The position numbers and the translations under genes were made by a program. Below the pieces are notes generated by a model. That model worked only from the letters and a program-made list of their open reading frames with translations, searched no databases and was not told the DNA's origin. Positions 24,224-30,798 of a stretch of 30,798 bases of DNA are shown here, one piece after another. How positions within the stretch are numbered: position 1 is the first letter of the stretch; each line of letters opens with the position of its first letter. Location of the stretch: positions 1 to 30,798 of the forward strand of contig JBGUVL010000026.1 in the NCBI GenBank assembly GCA_045134375.1, written 5' to 3'. The DNA is from JBGUVL01 sp045134375. Lineage in GTDB: Bacteria; Bacillota_I; Bacilli_A; Erysipelotrichales; Erysipelotrichaceae.

Positions 24224-24254
24224 AAAAAGCATAAAATCTGAACAACTTAGGAAC

Positions 24255-24270
24255 AATAACCTAGGTTATT
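24255..24270. repeat. 16-bp perfect palindrome downstream of pnp
   Basis: AATAACCTAGGTTATT is fully self-complementary with no loop. It lies 32 bases after the pnp stop in a 339-base gene-free stretch (24224-24562). That stretch also holds a terminator and the pepV promoter; I see no coding capacity or RNA gene in it. Confidence 0.5.
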
Positions 24271-24338
24271 ATACAGGGACTCAAAAACGCTAAACTTAAT
24301 TAAAGTGTGAAATCAGGGTTCGCCAAAAATGATAAAAC

Positions 24339-24384
24339 AGGCATGAATTATGGCTCGAACAAGAGTAGATTTATGCCTTTTTAT
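24339..24384 (+). terminator. Rho-independent terminator of pnp
   Basis: AGGCATGAAT (24339-24348) pairs with ATTTATGCCT (24369-24378), 10 bp with one G-T pair. The 20-base loop contains a possible small inner CTC/GAG pairing, and a T run follows. It is about 115 bases after the pnp stop. Confidence 0.8.
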
Positions 24385-24533
24385 TATGTTTAATTCATCC
24401 AAATAAAGAGTATTTTACCGAAAACGAGTTGATTGCTCCAATAAATGTCCTTAATTAGATTTGGATGTCCGGTTTCTATGCTTTTTCATTTTTTAAGAAT
24501 TCTTTCATTTTGTTTCATAAGCAGTTTATTTTA

Positions 24534-24542
24534 TGGTAAAAT
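24534..24542 (+). promoter_or_regulatory. Extended -10 promoter of pepV
   Basis: TGGTAAAAT (extended -10) is identical to the one before holA and lies 20 bases before the pepV ATG. A TTTCAT at 24513-24518 (18-base spacer) may serve as a weak -35. Confidence 0.45.
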
Positions 24543-24562
24543 AGAGAAAGAGGTGAAAAGTC

Positions 24563-25948
24563 ATGAATTATTTAGAAAAAGCAAAAAGTTATGAAGATGC
24601 ATTTCTTCAAGATTTGAAAGATATTATTCGTATTCCTTCCTTACGTAATGTAGAAGAAGCAACAGAAAATGCACCATTTGGACCGCAATGTCGTAAAGTT
24701 TTAGATGTGATGTTAGAAAAAGCGAAAAAAGATGGTTTTCAAGTTAAAGATTATCAAGGTTATGCTGGTGTAATCGAATATGGTGAAGGAGAAGAAAGTG
24801 TTGGTATTTTAGGTCATCTTGACATCGTTCCTATTGGAGAAGATTGGAGTCGGGATCCATTAGGATGTGAAATGGAAGATGGCTACGTATTTGGTCGAGG
24901 AGTGTTGGACGATAAGGGACCTACATTATGTGCCTACTATGCTTTGAAAATGTTGAAAGAGCAAGGATTTCATCCAAATAAAAAAATTATGTTGATTATG
25001 GGATGCGATGAAGAAAGTGGTATGGGTTGTATGGATTACTATTGTAAACATGGTGAAATTCCTACAATAGGTTTCACACCTGATGCTAATTTTCCTTTGA
25101 TTTACGGGGAAAAAGGAATATTGAATTTTCATATTTGTTTTGATGGAGAAACAGTAATAAAAAAAATGACAGCAGGGGAACGTGCTAATGTTGTTATTGC
25201 GAAAGCTTGTGCTTTAGTGGATAACATCACTGATGAACAGAAAAATTTATTTTCTTTCTATTTAGAAAGTAATGGCGTTCATGGTGAAATTAGAGATGTT
25301 CCAGAGGGTATTGAAATCGAAGTTCAAGGTTTAGCTCAACATTCAGCATATTGTTATAATGGAGTTAATGCTGGTCTATTACTATTAAATTTCATTGCTA
25401 GTGCTTATCAAGATAGTTTGTCAAAACAGTTATATGATTTGTGTAAAGATTGGAAAGGAACGGGATTGAACATTGCATTGGAAGGTGCTTTTATGGGTTT
25501 CTTGACAATGAATACAGGTGTTATTTCCATAGAAAACGGACATGTTGATACTTTGATTGATATCCGCTATCCAAACGACATTAGTGGTTCTGAATTAATC
25601 ATAAAGGTGGAAGAATGTATTAAAAATAAGAATTATCCATTCGTTTTAAAGGATATTCATGATTCTAAACCGTTGTTTGTAGATCCAAAATCAAATTTGA
25701 TAACAACATTAGAGGGAAGTTATCGCAAATATAGTGGAGATGATTTTACACCAATTCAAACGATTGGTGGAGGAACTTATGCGAGAAAATTTGATAATTT
25801 TGTTGCGTTTGGACCGGAATTTCCCAAAAAAGAAGAAACTTCATTCTATGTTGGAGGCCCACATGAGAAAGATGAAGGAATGAAATTAAGTCAATTATTA
25901 CAAGCAATGGCTATTTATGCAGATGCGATTGAACAACTTTCTAAATAG
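24563..25948 (+). CDS. pepV: M20 family dipeptidase PepV
   Basis: 461-aa zinc dipeptidase of the M20A (PepV) family that cleaves dipeptides and some beta-Ala dipeptides in the cytoplasm. Metal ligands and the catalytic acid are visible: GHLDIVP (His85, Asp87), RGVLDDKGP (Asp117 bridging), GCDEESGMG (catalytic Glu150, ligand Glu151) and a late His in GGPHEKDEG. The lid or dimerisation-type domain occupies about residues 190-330. The length is right for PepV (about 465 aa). AGAGGTG is the ribosome site, 9 bases before the ATG. Confidence 0.93.
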   Translation: MNYLEKAKSYEDAFLQDLKDIIRIPSLRNVEEATENAPFGPQCRKVLDVMLEKAKKDGFQVKDYQGYAGVIEYGEGEESVGILGHLDIVPIGEDWSRDPLGCEMEDGYVFGRGVLDDKGPTLCAYYALKMLKEQGFHPNKKIMLIMGCDEESGMGCMDYYCKHGEIPTIGFTPDANFPLIYGEKGILNFHICFDGETVIKKMTAGERANVVIAKACALVDNITDEQKNLFSFYLESNGVHGEIRDVPEGIEIEVQGLAQHSAYCYNGVNAGLLLLNFIASAYQDSLSKQLYDLCKDWKGTGLNIALEGAFMGFLTMNTGVISIENGHVDTLIDIRYPNDISGSELIIKVEECIKNKNYPFVLKDIHDSKPLFVDPKSNLITTLEGSYRKYSGDDFTPIQTIGGGTYARKFDNFVAFGPEFPKKEETSFYVGGPHEKDEGMKLSQLLQAMAIYADAIEQLSK

Positions 25949-25968
25949 TAGGGAGATATTGATATATT

Positions 25969-26598
25969 ATGAGAATGCGTAGGCTGAAATGGGCTGCTCA
26001 ATTTTTAAAAGATTCGGAAATCGTAATTCATGAACCAGAAGAAATGGCAGGAAGATGGAGTGAATGTTATGGTGTTAAATCGATTCATGTCGAGATTGGA
26101 ACAGGGAAAGGTGATTATTGGATAGGTATGTCACAATTGTACCCTGATTCTTTGTGGATTGGTATTGAAAAAAATGAAAGTGTGGCGGCACAAGCGGTAA
26201 AAAAAAGCGGTGAAATAAGTAAAAATCGTTGCTTTATTTATGGTGATGCCAGTGAACTTGATCGTTGGTTTAAGGAAGGAGAAGTGGATGTGATTCATTT
26301 GAATTTTTCTGATCCTTGGCCAAAAAATCGTAATAAAAAAAGACGTTTGTCTCATCCAGCGTTTTTGTTACGATATAAAAAAATATTGAAGAAAAATGGA
26401 CAAATTCAAATGAAAACGGATAATGTTTCTCTATTTGAATATTCCATGTTAGAATTTTTGGAAAGTGGCTTTCATTTAATTGAATTTAGTGTTGATTTTA
26501 GAAGAGAGAAACATGATGAGGATGTTATCAGCGAATATGAAAGAAAATTCATGGAACAAGGAAATCCTATCTATCGAGCTGTTTGGCAAAACGATTAG
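25969..26598 (+). CDS. trmB: tRNA (guanine(46)-N7)-methyltransferase TrmB
   Basis: 209-aa SAM-dependent methyltransferase making m7G46 in tRNA. The N-terminus MRMRRLKWA is typical. The SAM loop is HVEIGTGKGDYW (residues 36-47), the acidic strand end is IGIEKNE, and the family-defining motif is NFSDPWPKNRNKKRRLSHP (about 108-126), followed by MKTDNVSLFEYS. ATG 25969 lies 20 bases after the pepV stop; the purine-rich GGGAG is a little distant. The 3' end overlaps the next gene by about 60 bases. In B. subtilis trmB (ytmQ) lies in the same broad neighbourhood as ytpP and murC. Confidence 0.95.
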   Translation: MRMRRLKWAAQFLKDSEIVIHEPEEMAGRWSECYGVKSIHVEIGTGKGDYWIGMSQLYPDSLWIGIEKNESVAAQAVKKSGEISKNRCFIYGDASELDRWFKEGEVDVIHLNFSDPWPKNRNKKRRLSHPAFLLRYKKILKKNGQIQMKTDNVSLFEYSMLEFLESGFHLIEFSVDFRREKHDEDVISEYERKFMEQGNPIYRAVWQND

Positions 26599-27391
26599 TA
26601 TATTTATTATTTTTTCGCTGCTACTACTTTGCTGCGGTTGTAGTGCAATTAGCAGTAAAAAGGTTGATGAGGAGATTATGCAAGTCTTATCGAAATGTAG
26701 TAGTATGACAAAAATTGCGGACCCGAATCATAAAAAAACATTATACACGTATTATCTTCCCCCTGATATGGGAGTATTTAAGAGCAATGAAAGTGGTAAC
26801 GTCTTTTTAAAAAATGGATATCACATTGTAATGAATTTAAATGTAGAACGTTTTATTGTTGATAAATATTATCAAATAGAAGAAAATAAATTAGAAGATC
26901 AGGAAGTGCAAACTTATACTGAGGAAGAATTATTGAAAAATTCTTTGGAACAAAGTCTAGCTATATTACAAAAAAATAAGGTTAACAATAAGCCAAAAGA
27001 AATTAAAAAAAATTTTAAAATAACAAAAAAGAAAAAAGGGGATATTTTTTCTTATCATGGTTATTATTTAAATTATGATCTCGAAATGATTCCTTATGTC
27101 TTGTCGTTAAAAAAAGATGAAAATGATTATTTTATCTATCTTGATGGAACCAATGCTAGCGTCGTAACGATTGTTCCTGCGGAAGAAGTAGAAGATGTAC
27201 TGTATTCTTCTATGATGATATTAAAATCAATGGCATGCGATAAAGAAGCGATTTATCAATCATACTCACTGCAATATGATATTACAAAGATGAAAGATAT
27301 TGAATTGGAAGAAATGGAATCCATACCACTTCCATCGGAAGGCTATTTAGAAGATTTAATTATTCAACAGATGAGAAATTCAACCGATTAA
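26537..27391 (+). CDS. Putative lipoprotein of unknown function
   Basis: 284-aa protein with an N-terminal signal (TISIFIIFSLLLLCCGC, residues 19-35) ending in a lipobox-like LCCGC, so probably a secreted lipoprotein tethered to the outer face of the membrane. The mature part is mixed alpha/beta, Lys/Glu-rich, with two Tyr-rich halves (YTYYLPPDMGVF and YHGYYLNYDLEM); I recognise no domain. The start is uncertain: ATG 26537 gives a 17-residue positively charged lead but a poor ribosome site, and upstream ATGs at 26513, 26516 and 26522 are possible. Every choice overlaps trmB (by 62 bases or more), indicating translational coupling. It may be linked to the downstream thioredoxin only by operon membership. 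Confidence 0.75.
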   Translation: MKENSWNKEILSIELFGKTISIFIIFSLLLLCCGCSAISSKKVDEEIMQVLSKCSSMTKIADPNHKKTLYTYYLPPDMGVFKSNESGNVFLKNGYHIVMNLNVERFIVDKYYQIEENKLEDQEVQTYTEEELLKNSLEQSLAILQKNKVNNKPKEIKKNFKITKKKKGDIFSYHGYYLNYDLEMIPYVLSLKKDENDYFIYLDGTNASVVTIVPAEEVEDVLYSSMMILKSMACDKEAIYQSYSLQYDITKMKDIELEEMESIPLPSEGYLEDLIIQQMRNSTD

Positions 27392-27406
27392 TGGTAAGGA
27401 GGTACT

Positions 27407-27736
27407 ATGAAAACAATTATGAAAGAATTAAATTCATTAGAAGAATTTGAAGAATTATATAATAATAGTAATATTACAATTTTTACATTTAGCGCTGATT
27501 ATTGTCCTGATTGTCATTTTATTAGACCATTTATGCCAAAATTAATGACAAAATATGATAATTTCAATTTTATTTATGTAGATACAAGGAAATATCCAGA
27601 AATCGCAAAAGAGTATAAAATACTTGGGATCCCTTCTTTTCTAGCAGTAAAAGAGGGAAAAGAATTGGCACGATTTGTTTCTCGTCTTCGCAAAACCGAA
27701 ACGGAAATTGATTCGTTTCTTGCTACGATTGCATAG
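27407..27736 (+). CDS. ytpP: Thioredoxin-like protein of the YtpP type
   Basis: 109-aa thioredoxin-fold protein. The active site is FSADYCPDCHFIRPF, with Cys33 and Cys36 (CPDC instead of the classical CGPC), the form seen in B. subtilis YtpP. The cis-Pro loop is present as LGIPSFLAV. A short N-terminal strand-helix and the C-terminal helix complete the fold. It is expected to be a cytoplasmic disulfide reductase; its partners are unknown. AAGGAGG lies 7 bases before the ATG. The position between trmB and murC matches the ytmQ-ytpP-ytpR-ytpS-murC order of B. subtilis, though ytpQ and ytpR are missing. Confidence 0.85.
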   Translation: MKTIMKELNSLEEFEELYNNSNITIFTFSADYCPDCHFIRPFMPKLMTKYDNFNFIYVDTRKYPEIAKEYKILGIPSFLAVKEGKELARFVSRLRKTETEIDSFLATIA

Positions 27737-27762
27737 TGAATGGATACAAAGGATGTGATGAT

Positions 27763-28437
27763 ATGTTAAAAAAATTACAGGAATGGCTATTTAAAGAAGA
27801 TTATGAAGAATTAGAAATTGATGATGACAATGAACGGGTTGAAAGTTTGAACGATGTTCTTTTACCAAAAGAAGCCCCGAATCAGCAGGAAGAAATAAAA
27901 AAAGAGGATATCCATCCAGTCGTTGCGCCTACGAAACAAACTTATCCTAAAATAAATATTGATATTAAAGCAGATGAACCTATCAAAGAAACAGTAAAGT
28001 CGAAAAAAAATGTTTCTGTGAAAACAAGAAAAACATTAACAAAAAAAGAAGAATATGAGATTCCACCTGTGATATCACCATTCTTTGGAATCAAAGGAGA
28101 AGAAAGCGATACACGAAGTGAAGTTAAAAAAGTAAAAACAACTTCAAAAGAAAGTTTTAATGCTGTTATTTCTCCTTATTATGGTAATTCAAAAAATAAA
28201 AATGAAAAAGAAAAGAAAGATACATTAGAAAAAAAAGAAAATCTAGTTAGTACAGCTGCTGAAATAGAAGAAAACTACGATGAAGATAATATCTCATTGG
28301 ATGAAATCGTATCTTCTACATCAGACAATAATGATGATATGATTCAATTTTCATTATTTGGAGAAAACAAAAGAATTCAAGAGGATGAATTCAAAAATGA
28401 AAATGCAGAAGAAGAAACAACGGAATTACCGTTTTAA
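27763..28437 (+). CDS. Disordered acidic/basic protein with repeated ISP(F/Y)(F/Y)G motifs
   Basis: 224-aa low-complexity protein. Residues 1-12 (MLKKLQEWLFKE) could form an amphipathic helix; the rest is Glu/Lys/Asp-rich and likely unfolded. Two copies of a short motif stand out: PVISPFFG (102-109) and AVISPYYG (134-141), 32 residues apart, with a weaker SLFG at 197-200. No domain is recognised. It sits directly before murC, where B. subtilis has ytpS (sftA), whose product has a long linker before its FtsK-type motor; here there is no ATPase (no Walker motif). A short-motif adaptor for cell division or DNA translocation is a guess. ATG 27763 is chosen for the AAAGGATG ribosome site; GTG 27736 overlaps the thioredoxin stop. 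Confidence 0.7.
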   Translation: MLKKLQEWLFKEDYEELEIDDDNERVESLNDVLLPKEAPNQQEEIKKEDIHPVVAPTKQTYPKINIDIKADEPIKETVKSKKNVSVKTRKTLTKKEEYEIPPVISPFFGIKGEESDTRSEVKKVKTTSKESFNAVISPYYGNSKNKNEKEKKDTLEKKENLVSTAAEIEENYDEDNISLDEIVSSTSDNNDDMIQFSLFGENKRIQEDEFKNENAEEETTELPF

Positions 28438-28450
28438 GGAGATGAATTAA

Positions 28451-29752
28451 ATGTATTATTTTATTGGAATCAAAGGGTCTGGAATGGCTTCATTGGCATG
28501 TATTTTAAAAGATATGAAAGAAGAAGTAGCAGGTTCTGATATAGATAAATATATCTTTATTCAAAAAAACTTAGAAGAAAAGCAAATTCCTATTTATTCC
28601 TTTGATAAAAACAATATTAAAGATGGTATGAATGTTATTATTGGTAATGCGTTTGATCAGACTAATGAAGAAGTAGCAGCAGCAATGACGAATCCTACGG
28701 TGAAGACATATACATATCCAGAATTTTTAGGTCATTTGGTTGCCACTTATCATTCTATTTGTGTTTGTGGTACACATGGTAAAACAGGAACCACGGGAAT
28801 GCTGTCTCATGTGCTAGCCTATCAAAAACCGACCGGATATTTAATTGGAGATGGAACAGGATATATGCCAAAGGATCCTCATTATTTTGTTTTAGAAGCT
28901 TGCGAGTATCAAAGACATTTTCTTGCTTATCGTCCAGATTATACATTACTTTTAAACATCGAATTGGATCATGTCGATTACTACAAAGATATGAATGATT
29001 ACCTTGATGCATTTGAAAGCTTTGCTAACCAAGCGAAAAAAGGGGTTGCGATTTTTGGAGATGATGACACGACACATCAAATAAAGATAGAAGTACCACA
29101 TCTTTTTTATGGATTAAATGAGACGAATGATGTAGTAGCAAGAAATATTATCGAAAATGAATATGGAGTATCTTTTGATTGCTATTATCACGGTGAATTT
29201 TTTCATCATTTTGACTTTCCATTATTTGGACAGCACCTTTTATGGAATGCATTGGGTGTCATTACGATTGGAATCATGAATGGATTATGTGGTGATTTGC
29301 TTCAGGAGTCTATTTCATCATTTGAGGGTGTAAAACGTCGTTTTAATATTGAAGAAAACAATGGAAATATTTATATCGATGACTATGCTCATCATCCTAC
29401 TGCCATTAAGATGACTATTCAGGCAGCACGTCAAAAATATCCGAACAGAAAATTGGTTGCTATTTTTAAACCAGATCGGTATTCTCGTATTCAATATTTT
29501 TTAAATGGATTTAAAGAAGCATTTAAAGATGCAGATCAAGTGTTTTTATGTGATTTTCCTGATAATGCACAGCGCGAAGAAGGAATTACGGTTACTATTG
29601 ATGATCTGAAGAAACAGGTAGCTGGTTCTGAAATTATTAAAGAAGACGAAGATGCTGCGCGTTATTTAGCACAATTTGGACCTGCAGTATATTTGTTTAT
29701 GAGTTCAAAAGATATTTATAAGTTGAAAAACAAATTGAAAAATTTTCAATAA
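28451..29752 (+). CDS. murC: UDP-N-acetylmuramate--L-alanine ligase MurC
   Basis: 433-aa Mur ligase adding L-Ala to UDP-MurNAc, the first step of the peptidoglycan stem peptide. The N-terminal UDP-binding loop is FIGIKGSGMASLA (residues 4-16). The ATP loop is GTHGKTGTTG (107-116), with Gly where most MurC have Thr or Ser. The central domain has LEACEYQRHF and LNIELDHVDYY, and the C-terminal domain DDYAHHPTAIK and KPDRYSR, all diagnostic. The length is within the family range (430-490). AAGGAGATG precedes the ATG by 5-10 bases. It follows the disordered protein by 13 bases and precedes ytxG and ccpA, as in B. subtilis. Confidence 0.97.
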   Translation: MYYFIGIKGSGMASLACILKDMKEEVAGSDIDKYIFIQKNLEEKQIPIYSFDKNNIKDGMNVIIGNAFDQTNEEVAAAMTNPTVKTYTYPEFLGHLVATYHSICVCGTHGKTGTTGMLSHVLAYQKPTGYLIGDGTGYMPKDPHYFVLEACEYQRHFLAYRPDYTLLLNIELDHVDYYKDMNDYLDAFESFANQAKKGVAIFGDDDTTHQIKIEVPHLFYGLNETNDVVARNIIENEYGVSFDCYYHGEFFHHFDFPLFGQHLLWNALGVITIGIMNGLCGDLLQESISSFEGVKRRFNIEENNGNIYIDDYAHHPTAIKMTIQAARQKYPNRKLVAIFKPDRYSRIQYFLNGFKEAFKDADQVFLCDFPDNAQREEGITVTIDDLKKQVAGSEIIKEDEDAARYLAQFGPAVYLFMSSKDIYKLKNKLKNFQ

Positions 29753-29755
29753 CCA

Positions 29756-29784
29756 TTGAAAGTGGTTACAATTTAGTGTAGAAT
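29756..29784 (+). promoter_or_regulatory. Sigma-A promoter for the ytxG-like/coiled-coil/ccpA operon
   Basis: TTGAAA (29756-29761), 17-base spacer, TAGAAT (29779-29784), directly after the murC stop and 18 bases before the next ATG. No terminator with a T run separates it from murC. Confidence 0.65.
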
Positions 29785-29802
29785 AAATATTGAGGTGGAT
29801 TT

Positions 29803-30183
29803 ATGGGTACAGACCAATTAATTATCCTGTTAAGTCAGGTATGCTCCTATTTGTTACCAGTTGCAGCTTTTATCCTATTAATTTTTTTAATTATTTTCAT
29901 TTATCATTTAATTAAAGTAATGAAAAAATTAAATCAAACTTTGGGTTCTGCAACTGTTATGGTGGAAGAATGTGATAAACAGTTAAAGAAGTTAGATGGA
30001 CCTTTAGCTACAGTAAATGATTTGTCAAAGACCGTAGATGATGTGCATGATGCAACAAAAAAAGCATTGACTAGTACGATCGCTATCATAATGAACAATT
30101 TAGGAACCATCAAAGAAAAGTTTTCAAAAGAAACTGTTTTGAATGATGCCGTAAAGGAAAGAGAGGCAGATAATAATGGATGA
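29803..30183 (+). CDS. ytxG: YtxG-like membrane protein (DUF948)
   Basis: 126-aa protein with one N-terminal transmembrane helix (LLPVAAFILLIFLIIFIYHL, residues 17-36) followed by a helical, coiled-coil-like cytoplasmic part with regular hydrophobic spacing (MKKLNQTLGSATVMVEECDK, then VNDLSKTVDDVHDATKKAL). This is the architecture of DUF948 proteins such as B. subtilis YtxG, which lies after murC in a general-stress operon with ytxH. Function is not established. GAGGTGG lies 5-10 bases before the ATG. The gene overlaps the following one by 8 bases. Confidence 0.75.
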   Translation: MGTDQLIILLSQVCSYLLPVAAFILLIFLIIFIYHLIKVMKKLNQTLGSATVMVEECDKQLKKLDGPLATVNDLSKTVDDVHDATKKALTSTIAIIMNNLGTIKEKFSKETVLNDAVKEREADNNG

Positions 30184-30727
30184 AAATAAAGTGGAAGAAT
30201 TTGAAAAATTTACCGAAGATACTAAGCTTGAACTAATTCATATGGAAGAAGAAGTAGAGGATGAGAAAGTAAAAAAAATTATCAATTCATTACGTTCGGA
30301 ATTAGAAAACTGGTTTTCACAGATTCTCAATTTTATCAATGAACATAAAGATAGTGAAAAAACAGCAGAAATTATTGATAACGTAAAAAAAGAAACGGAA
30401 ATACTTGTTAATAAAGTAAAACAAAAAGCGAACGATATGAAAGAAGATGAGAAAATCAAAGATTTCGTTAACTCTGCTAAGGAAGTAATGCAGGAATTCT
30501 ATAATAAATTAAGGGAAAATGAAACCTATCAAAAGGTAAAAGATAATATTGTTTCAACCCTTGATAATATATGTAATGATGAAAATGTAAAACAAGGAGT
30601 AAAAAAAGTTAAAACTTCTACTTTAAAGTTTGCAAAAAAAGCATTATCAAAAATAGAAGATGCTTTGCAGGACGAAGACGAAATTATTATTCATACGATC
30701 AAAAAAGAAGAAGATGAAGAAAAGTAA
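30176..30727 (+). CDS. Charged helical protein, positional match to YtxH
   Basis: 183-aa highly charged protein (Glu/Lys-rich), predicted almost entirely helical with repeated amphipathic segments such as VKKETEILVNKVKQKANDM and VKQGVKKVKTSTLKFAKKAL. It has no transmembrane segment or recognised domain. The pattern is reminiscent of LEA-like or YtxH-like stress proteins, but true YtxH has an N-terminal Gly-rich membrane helix, absent here, so this is an analogue by position only. It overlaps the ytxG-like gene by 8 bases (GAGAGG ribosome site) and is followed 17 bases later by ccpA, the B. subtilis order ytxG-ytxH-(ytxJ-aroA)-ccpA in shortened form. Confidence 0.65.
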   Translation: MDENKVEEFEKFTEDTKLELIHMEEEVEDEKVKKIINSLRSELENWFSQILNFINEHKDSEKTAEIIDNVKKETEILVNKVKQKANDMKEDEKIKDFVNSAKEVMQEFYNKLRENETYQKVKDNIVSTLDNICNDENVKQGVKKVKTSTLKFAKKALSKIEDALQDEDEIIIHTIKKEEDEEK

Positions 30728-30744
30728 GGTATAGAGGAAAACTT

Positions 30745-30798
30745 ATGAAAAGAATTACGATTTATGATGTAGCAAAAGAAGCTGATGTATCGTTAGCG
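30745..30798 (+). CDS. ccpA: LacI-family regulator, likely CcpA (5' end only)
   Basis: Only the first 18 codons are in the window: MKRITIYDVAKEADVSLA. This is the start of the helix-turn-helix of LacI/GalR regulators and is very close to B. subtilis CcpA (ITIYDVAREANVSMA). AGAGGA lies 6 bases upstream. CcpA mediates carbon catabolite control with HPr-Ser-P. The murC-ytxG-...-ccpA context supports CcpA over another LacI family member. The gene is cut by the window edge. Confidence 0.75.
   Translation, partial: MKRITIYDVAKEADVSLA

Noticed and set aside
24316..24322. GGGTTCG, resembling a tRNA T-loop
   Set aside because: No matching T-arm, acceptor or anticodon stem could be built around it.
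29751..29767. Inverted repeat AACCA/TGGTT after murC as a terminator
   Set aside because: The stem is only 5 bp and is followed by ACAATTT rather than a T run; it overlaps the -35 of the next promoter.
1..30798. Search for CRISPR arrays, tandem direct repeats with spacers, prophage or toxin-antitoxin genes
   Set aside because: None seen on reading; the only mobile-element trace is the IS3-type relic, and all sizeable genes fit housekeeping, competence or sporulation roles or are described above.

Overview
This 30.8 kb window looks like a chromosomal segment of a low-GC Gram-positive bacterium (Bacillota). The genes are AT-rich with strong AGGAGG-type ribosome binding sites, and the gene order matches several Bacillus subtilis neighbourhoods. 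The endospore genes gpr, spoIIP, yqfC and yqfD are present, so the organism is, or descends from, a spore former. The divergence of the proteins and the compacted gene order suggest the class Erysipelotrichia, but that is an inference from reading, not from a search.

Layout. (1) 1-3025: 3' end of dnaG, then rpoD (housekeeping sigma) and trmK, closed by a terminator. (2) 3025-5149: sporulation pair yqfC-yqfD followed by phoH. (3) 5166-9892: competence genes comEA-comEC, then holA and a one-chain L-serine dehydratase, closed by a terminator. (4) 9902-10210: rpsT on the minus strand, divergent from (5) gpr-spoIIP-small YqxA-like membrane protein (10318-12439). (6) 12443-15260: fmt-lepA. (7) 15302-19146: two unusual genes (a protein with a C-terminal winged-helix-like segment, and a Spo0A-like regulator with a degenerate receiver) placed between lepA and hemW, then hemW, an ADP-ribose pyrophosphatase-type Nudix hydrolase and a cytidylate-kinase-like protein. 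(8) 19165-20381, minus strand: an IS3-family transposase relic and a beta-hydroxyacid dehydrogenase. (9) 20514-24384: htrA-type protease, rpsO with a structured leader, and pnp. (10) 24534-30798: pepV, trmB, a lipoprotein, a YtpP-type thioredoxin, a disordered protein with repeated ISP(F/Y)(F/Y)G motifs, murC, a YtxG-like and a coiled-coil protein, and the first 18 codons of ccpA.

Most of the window is conserved housekeeping: replication initiation, sigma factor, translation, RNA decay, peptidoglycan precursor synthesis, DNA uptake and sporulation. The murC/ytxG/coiled-coil/ccpA order and the comEA-comEC-holA-rpsT-gpr-spoIIP-(yqxA)-lepA-hemW order both recall B. subtilis. Departures from that order are the informative parts: L-serine dehydratase between holA and rpsT, a two-gene regulatory-looking insertion between lepA and hemW, and a short motif-bearing protein where B. 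subtilis has the DNA translocase SftA. I see no CRISPR array, tRNA, rRNA, prophage or intact mobile element. The most unusual element is the Spo0A-like gene and its upstream partner; nothing here amounts to a clear new multi-gene defence or biosynthetic system.
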